Assembly: GCF_003233845.1 (NCBI RefSeq)
Contig: NZ_QKRB01000060.1
Coordinates: 114,806 to 178,805, forward strand
Source of the DNA: Paenibacillus sambharensis
GTDB lineage: Bacteria > Bacillota > Bacilli > Paenibacillales > Paenibacillaceae
Direction: 5' to 3'
Length of the DNA: 64,000 nt
Shown here piece by piece: positions 54,386 through 63,393 of this stretch (position 1 is the stretch's first letter; every line of letters starts with the position of its first letter). Made by a program: the position numbers and the translations under genes. The notes under the pieces are model-generated. The model made no database searches. It was not told where the DNA came from and was given only the letters and a program-made list of their open reading frames with translations.

Positions 54386-55210
54386 ATGAAGAAGTTTATT
54401 GAGATGAAAAAATCCGTATTCGTGACTTCTGTCCTGGCGACGAGTCTGGTATTCGGTGCAGTAGGCGCCTTCGGTGCCACGGGACTGCAGAAGATCACGG
54501 CATACCTCAACCATGACATCAAGTTTGAACTGAACGGCAGCTCCTGGACGCCGCTGAATGTGGACGGCTCCAAAGCTACGCCGATTACCTATGACGGCAA
54601 TACCTATTTGCCTGCCCGTGCGGTTGCGGAAGCGGTTGGCACCGAGATCGGCTGGAGCAACCCGACGAAGACCGTGTTTATCGGACAAGGGGCAGCAGAA
54701 GCAGCCAAGGCAGACGCGGCAGCAGCCCCTGTCATGCCCAAGCAGTCTCAATATCTCATGGAGCTTAAAGGCGGCGACAAGGTGATGACGGCCAAGATGA
54801 AGGCCGAAGCCCTGAAGCTGGCAGGAATTTATGCCAAGGCGCTGGAGACGGGCAAGTTCACGACCTTTAACGCCTATATTGACAAGTACACGTCCAAAGC
54901 TCTTCCGAACTCCCCGATCATCACCGGCCAGGAGAAATTGAAGGAGCAGTTCGCGGAGTACGTCAATGGCGGCAAGGAAGCCAACAGCGCAGCCAAGGTG
55001 AAGAGCTATGCGGCAGCGATCAAGAAGGTCAAGCTGAGCGGCATAGACGTGACTTATGTAAGTGAGAAGAATGAGTTCTCGCAGACCTTTAAGTACGGTA
55101 TCCAGCCGCCGGGCTGGGACGCTTTCAGCACCTTCTACGTAAACTTTGTCTTCAGCGCGGAGCAGTACGGCAGCTCCAAGTATATTCTGGAACAAGTGTA
55201 TTTCAGTTAA
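54386..55210 (+). CDS. Stalk-domain exported protein B
   Basis: A 274-aa protein with almost the same signal peptide and stalk domain as protein A (LNHDIKFELNGSSWTP, DGNTYLPARAVAEAVGTEIGW). The C-terminal domain is different and unrecognised (about residues 125-274, with GGDKVMTAKMKAEALKLAGIYAKALETGKFTTFNAYIDKY and QPPGWDAFSTFYVNFVFS). The helix-then-sheet order recalls NTF2/SnoaL-like folds, without certainty. It sits 52 bp after A and before a terminator, so A and B form one two-gene unit. Confidence 0.78.
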   Translation: MKKFIEMKKSVFVTSVLATSLVFGAVGAFGATGLQKITAYLNHDIKFELNGSSWTPLNVDGSKATPITYDGNTYLPARAVAEAVGTEIGWSNPTKTVFIGQGAAEAAKADAAAAPVMPKQSQYLMELKGGDKVMTAKMKAEALKLAGIYAKALETGKFTTFNAYIDKYTSKALPNSPIITGQEKLKEQFAEYVNGGKEANSAAKVKSYAAAIKKVKLSGIDVTYVSEKNEFSQTFKYGIQPPGWDAFSTFYVNFVFSAEQYGSSKYILEQVYFS

Positions 55211-55230
55211 TTAGTGTATTAAAGTTCACA

Positions 55231-55275
55231 AAGCTTGTTTCTATCCGTTCGCGGGTAGGAACAGGCTTTTTTTAT
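55231..55275 (+). terminator. Terminator between the two stalk-protein pairs
   Basis: AAGCTTGTTTCTATCC opposite GGTAGGAACAGGCTT (small bulges) then TTTTTTATTTT. Confidence 0.8.
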
Positions 55276-55424
55276 TTTCATGTAAGTATAAAATTCCCAT
55301 GGAAACCTACCGATAATTTGGTAATGGGTAGTGCTTTGGGCGGATTTCACTGTTTGAACGGCAGCGTTGATTAGTCCTTATGTACTGTCTTGATTATTGC
55401 ACAGAGAGAGGGATCAGAGGTCAA

Positions 55425-56393
55425 ATGAAGAAGATTCGGATGAAGAAGTCTGTATTTGTAACTACCATTCTGGCGACCAGCCTGGTGTTTGGTTCGGTGG
55501 GTGCCTACAGCGCAACAGGACTTCAGAAGATTACGGCGCAGTTGAATCACGACATTCAGTTCAAGCTGAACGGCAGCGCATGGACGCCCCGCAATACGGA
55601 CGGCTCCAGAATTACGCCAATTACGTACAACGGCACGACATATCTTCCGGCCCGCGCCATCGCGGATGCGGTAGGTACAGAAGTCGGCTGGAACGGCAGC
55701 ACGAAGACCATTTCGATTGGTGAAGGCTCTACGGGCGGTTCTACAGGAGCGGTATCCGGTTCGCAGTCAGGGACTTCGGCTGGTTCGTCTGCTGGTTCGT
55801 CTGCTAGTCCTTCCACAGGCACTGCACCGGCAGGGACTTCAAAGAATAAGGGTTCGCTGAGCGATCCAATTGCGATTGGTACAAGCTATACCTACACGGA
55901 TACTTACAGCTACAAGCCTGAGGTTAACGGTTCCTACGGCGCCACTTACACCATTACGTTAAACAAGGTTGCTTCCCTCTCCGCCGACGGATTCAAGAAG
56001 CTCGGATTGACCAGCCCGGATAATTTCGACGAAGTGGATTATAAACTGGTGACTCTTACCATGAAGATCAGCAATGCCTGGTTTAAAGCGGGCAGCGAGG
56101 AAACGGATATGTATTTAAGCATGTTCAGACCGAGTATCTGGGGAACACGGGCTGTTGATAACTCAAGTTCAGTCATTGGAGTACAGGATTATGGTTTTGA
56201 CGGCTCATTGAGCAGTAATAATAGTGACCAAACCGTTGGAGTGAAGGTGGCTCCAGGGCAGAAGAAGTCTTACGAAGTAACAGGCAAGGCAATCGTAGGC
56301 GTACCAAAAGGTCAGCAGAGCGTGCTGGCATTCCGCAAAACGACTCCAGACCTAGAGTATGAAGAATCCTTCATTTACTACAGTCTGAAATAA
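55425..56393 (+). CDS. Stalk-domain exported protein A' (paralogue of A)
   Basis: About 322 aa, with the same architecture as protein A and close similarity throughout: signal peptide, stalk domain (ITPITYNGTTYLPARAIADAVGTEVGWN), Ser/Gly/Ala linker and DUF4352-like domain (YKLVTLTMKISNAWFKAG, VAPGQKKSYEVTGKAIVGVPKG). The linker is the least conserved part. ATG 55425 was chosen, in line with protein A's MKKIRMKKS start; the frame is open from 55380. Second copy of the A/B unit. Confidence 0.8.
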   Translation: MKKIRMKKSVFVTTILATSLVFGSVGAYSATGLQKITAQLNHDIQFKLNGSAWTPRNTDGSRITPITYNGTTYLPARAIADAVGTEVGWNGSTKTISIGEGSTGGSTGAVSGSQSGTSAGSSAGSSASPSTGTAPAGTSKNKGSLSDPIAIGTSYTYTDTYSYKPEVNGSYGATYTITLNKVASLSADGFKKLGLTSPDNFDEVDYKLVTLTMKISNAWFKAGSEETDMYLSMFRPSIWGTRAVDNSSSVIGVQDYGFDGSLSSNNSDQTVGVKVAPGQKKSYEVTGKAIVGVPKGQQSVLAFRKTTPDLEYEESFIYYSLK

Positions 56394-56441
56394 TTAGTCC
56401 CATCCTTAATTCATGAATCATTTACGAGAGAGGGAAACAAC

Positions 56442-57263
56442 GTGAAGAAGTTTATCGAGATGAAAAAATCCGTATTCGTGGCTTCTGTCCTGGCGACGAG
56501 CCTCGTGTGCGGCGCAGTGGGCGCTTTTGGCGCGACGGGACTACAGAAGATCACGGCATACCTGAACCATGACATCAAGTTTGAGCTGAACGGCAGCTCC
56601 TGGACACCCCGTAACGCTGACGGCTCCAAGGTCACGCCAATCACCTATGACGGCACGACTTACCTTCCAGCTCGCGCGGTTGCAGACGCGGTAGGAACAG
56701 AGATCGGCTGGAGCAACCCGACGAAGACGATGTTTATTGGTCAAGGAGCGACAGCAGCAGCCAAGGAAGATGCAGCGTCCGCGCCAGTGAAGCCTAAGCA
56801 GTCCGCTTATCTGATCGAGCTTAAGGGCGGCGATAAGGTCATGACGGCAAAGATGAAGGCCGAGGCATTGAAGGTGGCGAATATTTATGCCAAGGCGCTG
56901 GAGACGAACAAGTACGATACCTTTAACGCTTATATCGAGAAATATACGTATAACCCGCCTGCGGATTCGTTCCTGTACGGGCAGGAATATTACAAAAAGA
57001 TGTTTGCCGATCAGGTTAAAGGCATCAGAGAAGCCAATGGTGCTGCAAAATCTAAGAGTTATGCGGCTGCGCTTCGGAAAGTAAAGCTGAGCGGTGTGGA
57101 AGTGTCGTATGTGGGGGAAAAGAATGAATACTTCCAGACCTTTCAATATTCGATTCAGCCACCAGGATGGGATGCATTCAGTACGACGTACGTTAACTTC
57201 GTCTTCAGTGCAGAAGAAGAGGGAAGCTCCAGGTACGTGCTGGAGCAGGTGTATATCAGGTAG
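56442..57263 (+). CDS. Stalk-domain exported protein B' (paralogue of B)
   Basis: A 273-aa paralogue of protein B, nearly identical in the first 120 residues and clearly related after that (GGDKVMTAKMKAEALKVANIYAKALETNKYDTFNAYIEKY, QPPGWDAFSTTYVNFVFSAEEEG). The start is GTG 56442 following AGAGAGGG, where protein B uses ATG. Last of the array; a terminator follows. Confidence 0.78.
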   Translation: MKKFIEMKKSVFVASVLATSLVCGAVGAFGATGLQKITAYLNHDIKFELNGSSWTPRNADGSKVTPITYDGTTYLPARAVADAVGTEIGWSNPTKTMFIGQGATAAAKEDAASAPVKPKQSAYLIELKGGDKVMTAKMKAEALKVANIYAKALETNKYDTFNAYIEKYTYNPPADSFLYGQEYYKKMFADQVKGIREANGAAKSKSYAAALRKVKLSGVEVSYVGEKNEYFQTFQYSIQPPGWDAFSTTYVNFVFSAEEEGSSRYVLEQVYIR

Positions 57264-57299
57264 TAATGAGGGCTTAATTAGTTCATTATTATCTAGGCA

Positions 57300-57336
57300 G
57301 GGGTGTCCAATGAGTCATGTTGACTCGGGACACCCC
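57300..57336 (+). terminator. Terminator closing the stalk-protein array
   Basis: GGGGTGTCC plus inner GAGTCA pairs with TGACTC and GGGACACCCC; T-rich sequence follows. Confidence 0.75.
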
Positions 57337-57499
57337 TTCCTCTATTAGGAGGACAAATTAAACATCGTAGCATTGGTCAAGTACAAGAGCCTCAAATTTG
57401 CAGATTTAACGTGTAATATGATTCGTTAGCCGTGCAGTCAGGAGGTGTATACGCCTACTCTGCATCAGGCGAAATATCCTTCCTTGGAAAATGACTCGT

Positions 57500-59734
57500 T
57501 TATAAGATAGTCCCATTTATTGATGGATTCGCACATGCCGCTGCCAGCAGCGCCAGCGTCATTTGCGGCTGCGGCAGATCCGCGGCCCGCCCGCTGGCGC
57601 GGCTGGCCTGCGCATGCCGCAAGCAGGCCAGCCCAGCCGGTGGCTCGGGCCGGCCCGGGTAGAGGGTGGCAGCAAGCGTCAGCAGGTTTGCAGCTGCCCC
57701 ATAACGGCCGCACGACTCTGCGAGTGCGGCCCGAAGCAGCAGCCCGGCCAAGGATGCTTCCGCACCGGCCGCTGCCGAGTGTGCACCCGCCGGGGCGCCT
57801 GCCAGCGCCGCGCGAGTGGAAGCTGGTGCCCGCAGCAGTCCGCACAGCAGCGGCTGCGGCACCTCGGGGCCGGCAAGGTCCAGCCGGCCCGCCTGAACCA
57901 GCTGCAGCAGGGCGCCCCAGGCGCCTGCTTGCACAAGCAGCTGCGCGGCGTAGAGCAGCATCGCCGCTGGCTCGGGCAAGCCGCTGCTGCTGTGACTGGG
58001 GCTGCGGCCAACGCGGCCGTGAAGATTAATCCTGCGGCCTTCTTCCGCTTCCCGCTTCGGGCAGTCCCCTCCGGCTTGCGCATCCAGATTGCTCTCAGTG
58101 CCGGCGCGGACTTTACGTTTCGCTATGTCTTCACTATCCGTCTGGTCTTTACCAGCGAACTGGCCTCCGCCGGCCTTGCCAGTCATCTCTCCCTTACCAT
58201 ACGTCTCCAGCAGCATCTGCACCTGCCAAAGGCTGGCATCGGGGGTGGTTGAGCCGGCGAGGATGGCAGCCGCTTGATTGGGCTGCTCCATAGCCCAGGC
58301 AGCAGCCCACAGGTAAGAAGCGGCCCGCTTGCCCGCCGGGCTGGAATCCACGTCATCCTCCTCCTCCCGAAGATGGACAGCCTGCTGTTTCAGCCTATCT
58401 TCCAGCAGCTCCGATGCATCGCTGTAACGGCTTTCCATCATCAGGCGGACTGCCCGGATCAAGACATGCGTGTCAGACTGCTGCGGCAGCTGGTCGCACA
58501 GCAGCTCAAGCAGCGCGGCCGACCTGGCATTAAGCGCAGCGGGAACGAGCACGGCCGCCAGCTGCTGCGTCAATGCTTGCGGCAGCATACGCAGCAGCTC
58601 TGCGATATCCTTATCACGCTCCATCATCAGCAGGAGAGAGATCCACCGGGACCATACAGCGGTCATTGCCGGGCACATCAGAATTGCCTGCTGGTAATGA
58701 TGGGCAGCATCCTCGAAGCAGAGTGCGCGTTCGCATACCATGCCGGCCAGCTGCCGTGTTCGGTAGGTGCCGCTGCCGGCTGTTGAGCTGTAGACAGCTG
58801 ACATGTCACCAGCATCAAGCGCTTGCTGCAGGGAGTCGGAGGCTTCCTGAAGTTTGGACTGCTCCAGGGCTATCATGGCCTGCAGCTCCAGCAGATCTGT
58901 AAAATCAGGGAATAAACTGAGTCCCTTGCGGATTACAGGCTTCGCTTGTTGGATTCTTCCGCAGGCGTACAGAGCATAGGCTGTTTTCAGATAAAGATCG
59001 GATGTGTAGCCTTCATGTGGGGAAATCTTCTTCAGCAGCGGCAGGAAGCAGTCAGCTGCCCCGGCATAATCCTCCGACAGGAACCTCTCCGTTCCTAGTG
59101 CGTAATGCCAAAAGCCCTGGTCTGGTTCCTCTTCCAGCGCATCTTTCAGTATGGCTAGGTTCCGGCGCTGCTTTTCTTGGCAGCTTACGGCTCCTGCCTG
59201 ATAGCCGTAGTGCTTGATCCGAAGCGGAGCGGAAGCGATTTTGGCGTCAGGCCGTGATCTTAAGATGCTGACTCCTACATCCTCGTGCAGCCGTCCTTCA
59301 TAGCGGATGCCCGGATCATTGCGGAACAGTCGAAGTACAGCGTCCGTGCTGTACTCATGCTCAGATCCTCCGCCGTAATAATGGTGTATCTGCAGGTAGT
59401 AACCGCAGATCGAAGAGCCTTGCAGCAGCGGCCGAAGCTGCTCCAGCGTCCATCCGTCGGCTTCTTCATCCGCATCCAGCACAATGATCCATGGGTGAGT
59501 GGCGTGGGATAAGACGATGTTTCGTGCTTTGGCAAAATGATCCTCCCACGGGACGGCTATTACCTTGGCGCCGAATTGTCGGGCGATGGCAGGGGTATGG
59601 TCTGACGAGCCTGTATCCCCGATTATAATTTCAGAGACGAGCGGGGTGATGGAACTGAGGCAGCGGGAAAGCTGAGCGGCTTCATTACGGACAATCATGC
59701 AGAGTGACAGCTGTATTTCCGAATGTCCGGTCAT
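57500..59734 (-). CDS. GT2 glycosyltransferase with TPR-like repeats (third of three)
   Basis: A 744-aa cytoplasmic protein. The N-terminal GT-A domain (about residues 8-230) has LSLCMIVRNEAAQLSRCLSSI, GDTGSSDHTPAIARQFGAKV and the metal-binding DxD in IIVLDADEEADG. TPR-like helical repeats follow (about 240-460), then a low-complexity Ala/Gly/Gln-rich C-terminal half with more helices. It transfers a sugar from a nucleotide donor, and the TPRs probably hold a protein acceptor. Its ATG shares a base with the previous stop (TAATG), so the three genes are co-translated. The C-terminal half is unusually GC-rich and Ala-rich. Confidence 0.83.
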   Translation of the reverse strand: MTGHSEIQLSLCMIVRNEAAQLSRCLSSITPLVSEIIIGDTGSSDHTPAIARQFGAKVIAVPWEDHFAKARNIVLSHATHPWIIVLDADEEADGWTLEQLRPLLQGSSICGYYLQIHHYYGGGSEHEYSTDAVLRLFRNDPGIRYEGRLHEDVGVSILRSRPDAKIASAPLRIKHYGYQAGAVSCQEKQRRNLAILKDALEEEPDQGFWHYALGTERFLSEDYAGAADCFLPLLKKISPHEGYTSDLYLKTAYALYACGRIQQAKPVIRKGLSLFPDFTDLLELQAMIALEQSKLQEASDSLQQALDAGDMSAVYSSTAGSGTYRTRQLAGMVCERALCFEDAAHHYQQAILMCPAMTAVWSRWISLLLMMERDKDIAELLRMLPQALTQQLAAVLVPAALNARSAALLELLCDQLPQQSDTHVLIRAVRLMMESRYSDASELLEDRLKQQAVHLREEEDDVDSSPAGKRAASYLWAAAWAMEQPNQAAAILAGSTTPDASLWQVQMLLETYGKGEMTGKAGGGQFAGKDQTDSEDIAKRKVRAGTESNLDAQAGGDCPKREAEEGRRINLHGRVGRSPSHSSSGLPEPAAMLLYAAQLLVQAGAWGALLQLVQAGRLDLAGPEVPQPLLCGLLRAPASTRAALAGAPAGAHSAAAGAEASLAGLLLRAALAESCGRYGAAANLLTLAATLYPGRPEPPAGLACLRHAQASRASGRAADLPQPQMTLALLAAACANPSINGTIL

Positions 59735-61386
59735 TACAGCTCATCCTCACGCCGGAGCCGGGCGTAGGGCAGGATGGCGCGCGCCTGCCGGATTACAGAC
59801 CGCTTGGGGCTTTCCGGGCCGCCGTGTTTGGCGAGCTGGATATCCGCAAGGGCAATCAGGGTAAGGCTCAGCCGGTAGGCATGATCGGAGGGATTTGCTT
59901 TGGTGCTGGCATCCGGCTTCTTTGACTGCTCTATCCACCCGGACAGCAGCTTCCATGCGAGCTTGTTATCTCCCGACAAGCTGGCCGCTCTTACAGCGGT
60001 GCTCCACTCCTCGGGGAGCTCAGGAACAAGCGGATCATCCGGCTGTTCTGCCGCGCAAGCTGAAGCCAGCTGGGCTTCGAAGTCCGGATTCAAGCGTACT
60101 GCTGGACCGGCGCTGGAACCCATATACTGCTCCTTCAAGGCACGTGCCGTATCCAGGCAGCTTTCCTCGGCTAACAGCAGCAGCACATGCCGGATCAGTC
60201 TGGCCTGATTGGGCTGATTCCCATCCGGGAGGCGATCCAGTACCGGAAAGATAAGACGGGCAATTGCCTGCTCACGGCCCTCCAGCCGCATCAGGCGAAA
60301 CAGGCGCTGCCAGGCACTCGTCATGCTTGGATTGTGCGTCACCGCCTGGAGATAATAATCGGCTGCTTCCGCAGGGCTGCCCTGCTCTTCCACCAGCTGA
60401 CCCAGCAGAAAGCATGACTGATACGTCCCTATTCCGGCTTCGGTATGATAGGCAAGCGGTGCGGGACCAAGGCGAACAGCCCGCCTTAGCAGGATGGCCG
60501 CCTGTTTCTTGTTGCCCTGCCGTATCAGCACAACCGCCTTTGTGTGATGCAGATCCGTATAATCGGGGTACAGCTCCCTCCCCTGATCCAGCACCTTTAC
60601 CGCTTCGTCGGCCCTGGCTAGGGAAGACAGGCAGTAAGCCTCGTACTTGTAGAGCAGATGCTTGTAGCTGACCTCACCGGGCAGGAAGCGCCTGGATTGG
60701 CGTAGATGGCGCAGAGCAGATTCATAGTCATGGACCCGCATATATTCGACGGCCAGATTATAGTGATGAAATGAATCATCCGGCGCACGCCGGAGTGCCT
60801 CCTGCAGCAGAGTCCGGTTCCGCGTAACCTTATCCTTCTTCTTCACCCACTCGGCAGCGTAGCCGTAGTGGTGGATGCGAATCGGTGTGCAGTGAAAAGC
60901 AGCGCCGGGCTTCGTCTCGAGGATAGATGCGGCAATTTGCTCATGAATGGACCCTTTGTACCGGCAGGCAGGATAATTCCGGAACATGCGGACGATAGGG
61001 TTGATCGTTACAACGGAGGAGCCGGGGTCGCTGCCAGCGTGATTGTGCACTTGTAGCAGGAGTCCGTCAAACTCGGAGCGGGCGGCCCACTGCCTAAGCT
61101 CATTATGCTGACCGCGCTCCAGTTCTTCATCCGCATCCAGCTGCAGAATCCAGCGGCCGGAGGCTTGCTCCAATCCGATATTCCTCGCAGCGGCAAAATC
61201 ATTTTCCCACCGCGCGGCAATAACCTGCGCCCCGAACTCCCGAGCTATCTCTACCGTACGGTCTGAAGACCCGGTGTCCACGACAATCATCTCGTCTGCC
61301 GCGCCCTGCACACTCCTTAGGCAGCGGGGGAGGAGCTGCTCCTCATTGCGGACGATCATGCAGAGTGATATGAGCGGCTTCTCCAT
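59734..61386 (-). CDS. GT2 glycosyltransferase with TPR repeats (second of three)
   Basis: A 550-aa paralogue. GT-A domain with ISLCMIVRNEEQLLPRCLRSV, VDTGSSDRTVEIAREFGAQV and the DxD in LQLDADEELERG, plus RYKGSIHEQI and IRIHHYGY, shared by all three. TPRs follow from about residue 215. The start is ATG 61386, 7 nt after AAAGGAGG, overlapping the end of the upstream gene by 44 bp. The stop overlaps the next start. Same proposed role as its neighbours, with different sugar or site. Confidence 0.83.
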   Translation of the reverse strand: MEKPLISLCMIVRNEEQLLPRCLRSVQGAADEMIVVDTGSSDRTVEIAREFGAQVIAARWENDFAAARNIGLEQASGRWILQLDADEELERGQHNELRQWAARSEFDGLLLQVHNHAGSDPGSSVVTINPIVRMFRNYPACRYKGSIHEQIAASILETKPGAAFHCTPIRIHHYGYAAEWVKKKDKVTRNRTLLQEALRRAPDDSFHHYNLAVEYMRVHDYESALRHLRQSRRFLPGEVSYKHLLYKYEAYCLSSLARADEAVKVLDQGRELYPDYTDLHHTKAVVLIRQGNKKQAAILLRRAVRLGPAPLAYHTEAGIGTYQSCFLLGQLVEEQGSPAEAADYYLQAVTHNPSMTSAWQRLFRLMRLEGREQAIARLIFPVLDRLPDGNQPNQARLIRHVLLLLAEESCLDTARALKEQYMGSSAGPAVRLNPDFEAQLASACAAEQPDDPLVPELPEEWSTAVRAASLSGDNKLAWKLLSGWIEQSKKPDASTKANPSDHAYRLSLTLIALADIQLAKHGGPESPKRSVIRQARAILPYARLRREDEL

Positions 61387-63304
61387 CACGGTTCCTCCTT
61401 TGCCGTCCGTTCCAATCCGTCTGCCATGGAAGCCGTGCGAGCAGCTGGATGGCTGCCTGAATGCGTCCGAGATCCTCTCTCAGTCCGGTCTGCTCCGATG
61501 CCAGATGAACCGCTTCGTCCATATGCCTGGCTGCCAGCTGAAGATAGCATAGAGACAGCCCGATGCCTGCTCGCCGCTGGTCTGGCTGCATGGCCTGTGC
61601 CTGCTCGAACTGCTGGGCGGCTTCTGCAAAATGGTTCTTGGTATACAGCAGTTCCCCAAGCATAAAGAAGGCCTCAGAGTCCAGTTTCCGGCTCTCCAGC
61701 AGGCCGAGGAACCGGTCCGCCGCCTGCAGAACGAAGCCGCTCCGGTACATCGCTTTGGCAAGTGCCAGCTGGCCTGCCTCATAACGCCGGGCAAAAGTCT
61801 CTGCCGCCTGCCATGCCCGCACTTCAACAGCACACTGAATCAGCTTATCGAAGGTTATCTCGTCATCTAGAGATGCTGCAGAGGCAGATTGTTCACCGCT
61901 GCCGACTGTTCGGCACACCTTCAGCAGCATGCCGATTGTCTCCAGCTCATCCGGCCGGGTGCTGTCATTGAGGAGGGCAGCAGCCGTTAGCAGCGGCAGC
62001 ACGCCTGATTTGCCGTTGCGCAGAAGGGCGGAAGCGTACAGGATTACGAGTCGGGATTCGGCTGTCATGGCCTGCTGCCACAAGCTCTCTATTCCTTGAT
62101 CGGCGCCTGCTTCATTGAGTGCTTCAAAGATGGGAAGGTAGTCCGCTGGCTGTTGAGGGAGAACGATTTGCTTAAGCAGGGCGGCAATCTCAGTTTCAGA
62201 CACGTCGAGCTGCCGGAAGCTTTCGGCTATTCCTGAAAGCGAGGGCTGGTGGGTGGCATGCTGCTGCAGCGCGCCGTGAAACAGCCTGGCTGCCTCCTCA
62301 GGTCGACCAAGCCGCAGTGCAATGCTGCCCATCCGGCTAAGCGGCGTGAAGCTGCTGCTTCCTGCTTCCTGGACATACCGGTCGGAACATCCCGCAAGCT
62401 GCGCCGCTTGGGTATAGCTGTCAAATGCTTTATCCGTCCAGCCCTGTGCGAGCAGGGCGTCACCGAGCAGAACATGCAGATCAGGGTAATCCTCATAACG
62501 CTCTGACAATTCATTGTCTATTACAGCCTGTGCCTGTTCAGCCTTGCCAAGGCTAAGCAGCAGTTTGGCAAGGTCCCGAATAAGTCCGGCCCGATAAGGG
62601 GCATTGACAGGCACTAATGGCAGAGCTTTGGCCATTACCTCTGTTGCTGCTTGGGGCCGGTTCAATTGATGATGCGTGATCCCGAGGTTGTATAGATAGA
62701 AGGGATCATCCGGGTTCTCCTCAAGAGCCTTCAGCAGCAGATCTTCATTGCGGCGGGCCTTCTTCTTGCCGTCAAGGATGGAAGGGAGGTAGCCGTAATG
62801 GCGGATCAGGATACCGGCATCTCCCATGGATTTGCCCGGATGCTGCCTGACAATCGAGCTGCCGATCTGCTCGTGGATCCGCCCTTCAAACCGGTACTCG
62901 GGGCGGCTGCGGAATAGACGGACTGCGGAATGGTACAATCGTTCCTCGGGACGGCTGCCCAACAGATTTTCAATTGTTAAACTGTACGCTTCCCATTCCC
63001 CGGAGGCCAGCATGGCCCGCAGCTGATCAATGCCTCCCAATAGGCACTCGTCAGCATCCAGTACTAATATCCAGTCCGTCGAGGCATGCTTAAGTGCCTT
63101 GTTGCGCGGGTGTGAGAAGTCTTCCTTCCAGGGGTCCTCGATAACTGCTGCCCCGAAAGAGCGTGCTATGGACACGGAATTGTCTTCAGATCCTGTATCA
63201 ACCACAATGATTTCATCTGCATTTCTGATACTTTCCAGACATTGGGGAAGCCATTCGGCCTCGTCCCGGACGATGATATGAACACCGAGGCTTAGTGGGT
63301 TCAT
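61343..63304 (-). CDS. GT2 glycosyltransferase with TPR repeats (first of three)
   Basis: A 653-aa protein, first gene of the trio. GT-A domain: LGVHIIVRDEAEWLPQCLESI, VDTGSEDNSVSIARSFGAAV and LVLDADECLLGG (DxD), then RFEGRIHEQIGSSIV and IRHYGYLPS. About 400 residues of TPR-like helices follow, with LYNLGITHHQLNRPQAATEVM and FFMLGELLYTKNHFAEAAQQFEQA. ATG 63304 is chosen (GGAGG 7 nt upstream); the longer frame to 63343 would run into the hairpin at 63322-63355. It lies just after the Thr-rich repeat gene, its likely acceptor. Confidence 0.83.
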   Translation of the reverse strand: MNPLSLGVHIIVRDEAEWLPQCLESIRNADEIIVVDTGSEDNSVSIARSFGAAVIEDPWKEDFSHPRNKALKHASTDWILVLDADECLLGGIDQLRAMLASGEWEAYSLTIENLLGSRPEERLYHSAVRLFRSRPEYRFEGRIHEQIGSSIVRQHPGKSMGDAGILIRHYGYLPSILDGKKKARRNEDLLLKALEENPDDPFYLYNLGITHHQLNRPQAATEVMAKALPLVPVNAPYRAGLIRDLAKLLLSLGKAEQAQAVIDNELSERYEDYPDLHVLLGDALLAQGWTDKAFDSYTQAAQLAGCSDRYVQEAGSSSFTPLSRMGSIALRLGRPEEAARLFHGALQQHATHQPSLSGIAESFRQLDVSETEIAALLKQIVLPQQPADYLPIFEALNEAGADQGIESLWQQAMTAESRLVILYASALLRNGKSGVLPLLTAAALLNDSTRPDELETIGMLLKVCRTVGSGEQSASAASLDDEITFDKLIQCAVEVRAWQAAETFARRYEAGQLALAKAMYRSGFVLQAADRFLGLLESRKLDSEAFFMLGELLYTKNHFAEAAQQFEQAQAMQPDQRRAGIGLSLCYLQLAARHMDEAVHLASEQTGLREDLGRIQAAIQLLARLPWQTDWNGRQRRNRDGEAAHITLHDRPQ

Positions 63305-63321
63305 AGGTTGCCTCCATCCAT

Positions 63322-63355
63322 ACAAAAAAGCACATGTTTCCATGTGCTTTTTTGT
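63322..63355 (-). terminator. Perfect hairpin between the repeat-protein gene and the glycosyltransferases
   Basis: ACAAAAAAGCACATG (63322-63336) pairs over all 15 bases with CATGTGCTTTTTTGT (63341-63355) around TTTC. It gives a T-run on either strand. It would end transcription of the repeat-protein gene, so the glycosyltransferases depend on read-through or a local promoter. Confidence 0.85.
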
Positions 63356-63393
63356 GAAATTTTCTCTTTATAAAGTATGTGAACTAGGCTGGT

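Noticed and set aside
54356..55195. 279-aa minus-strand frame opposite stalk protein B
   Set aside because: A similar frame appears opposite B' at 56541-57146 only because the plus-strand genes are paralogues.
36566..57263. Copper amine oxidase activity for the stalk-domain proteins
   Set aside because: Only the N-terminal stalk-type module is present; the catalytic domain with its topaquinone site is missing in all five proteins.
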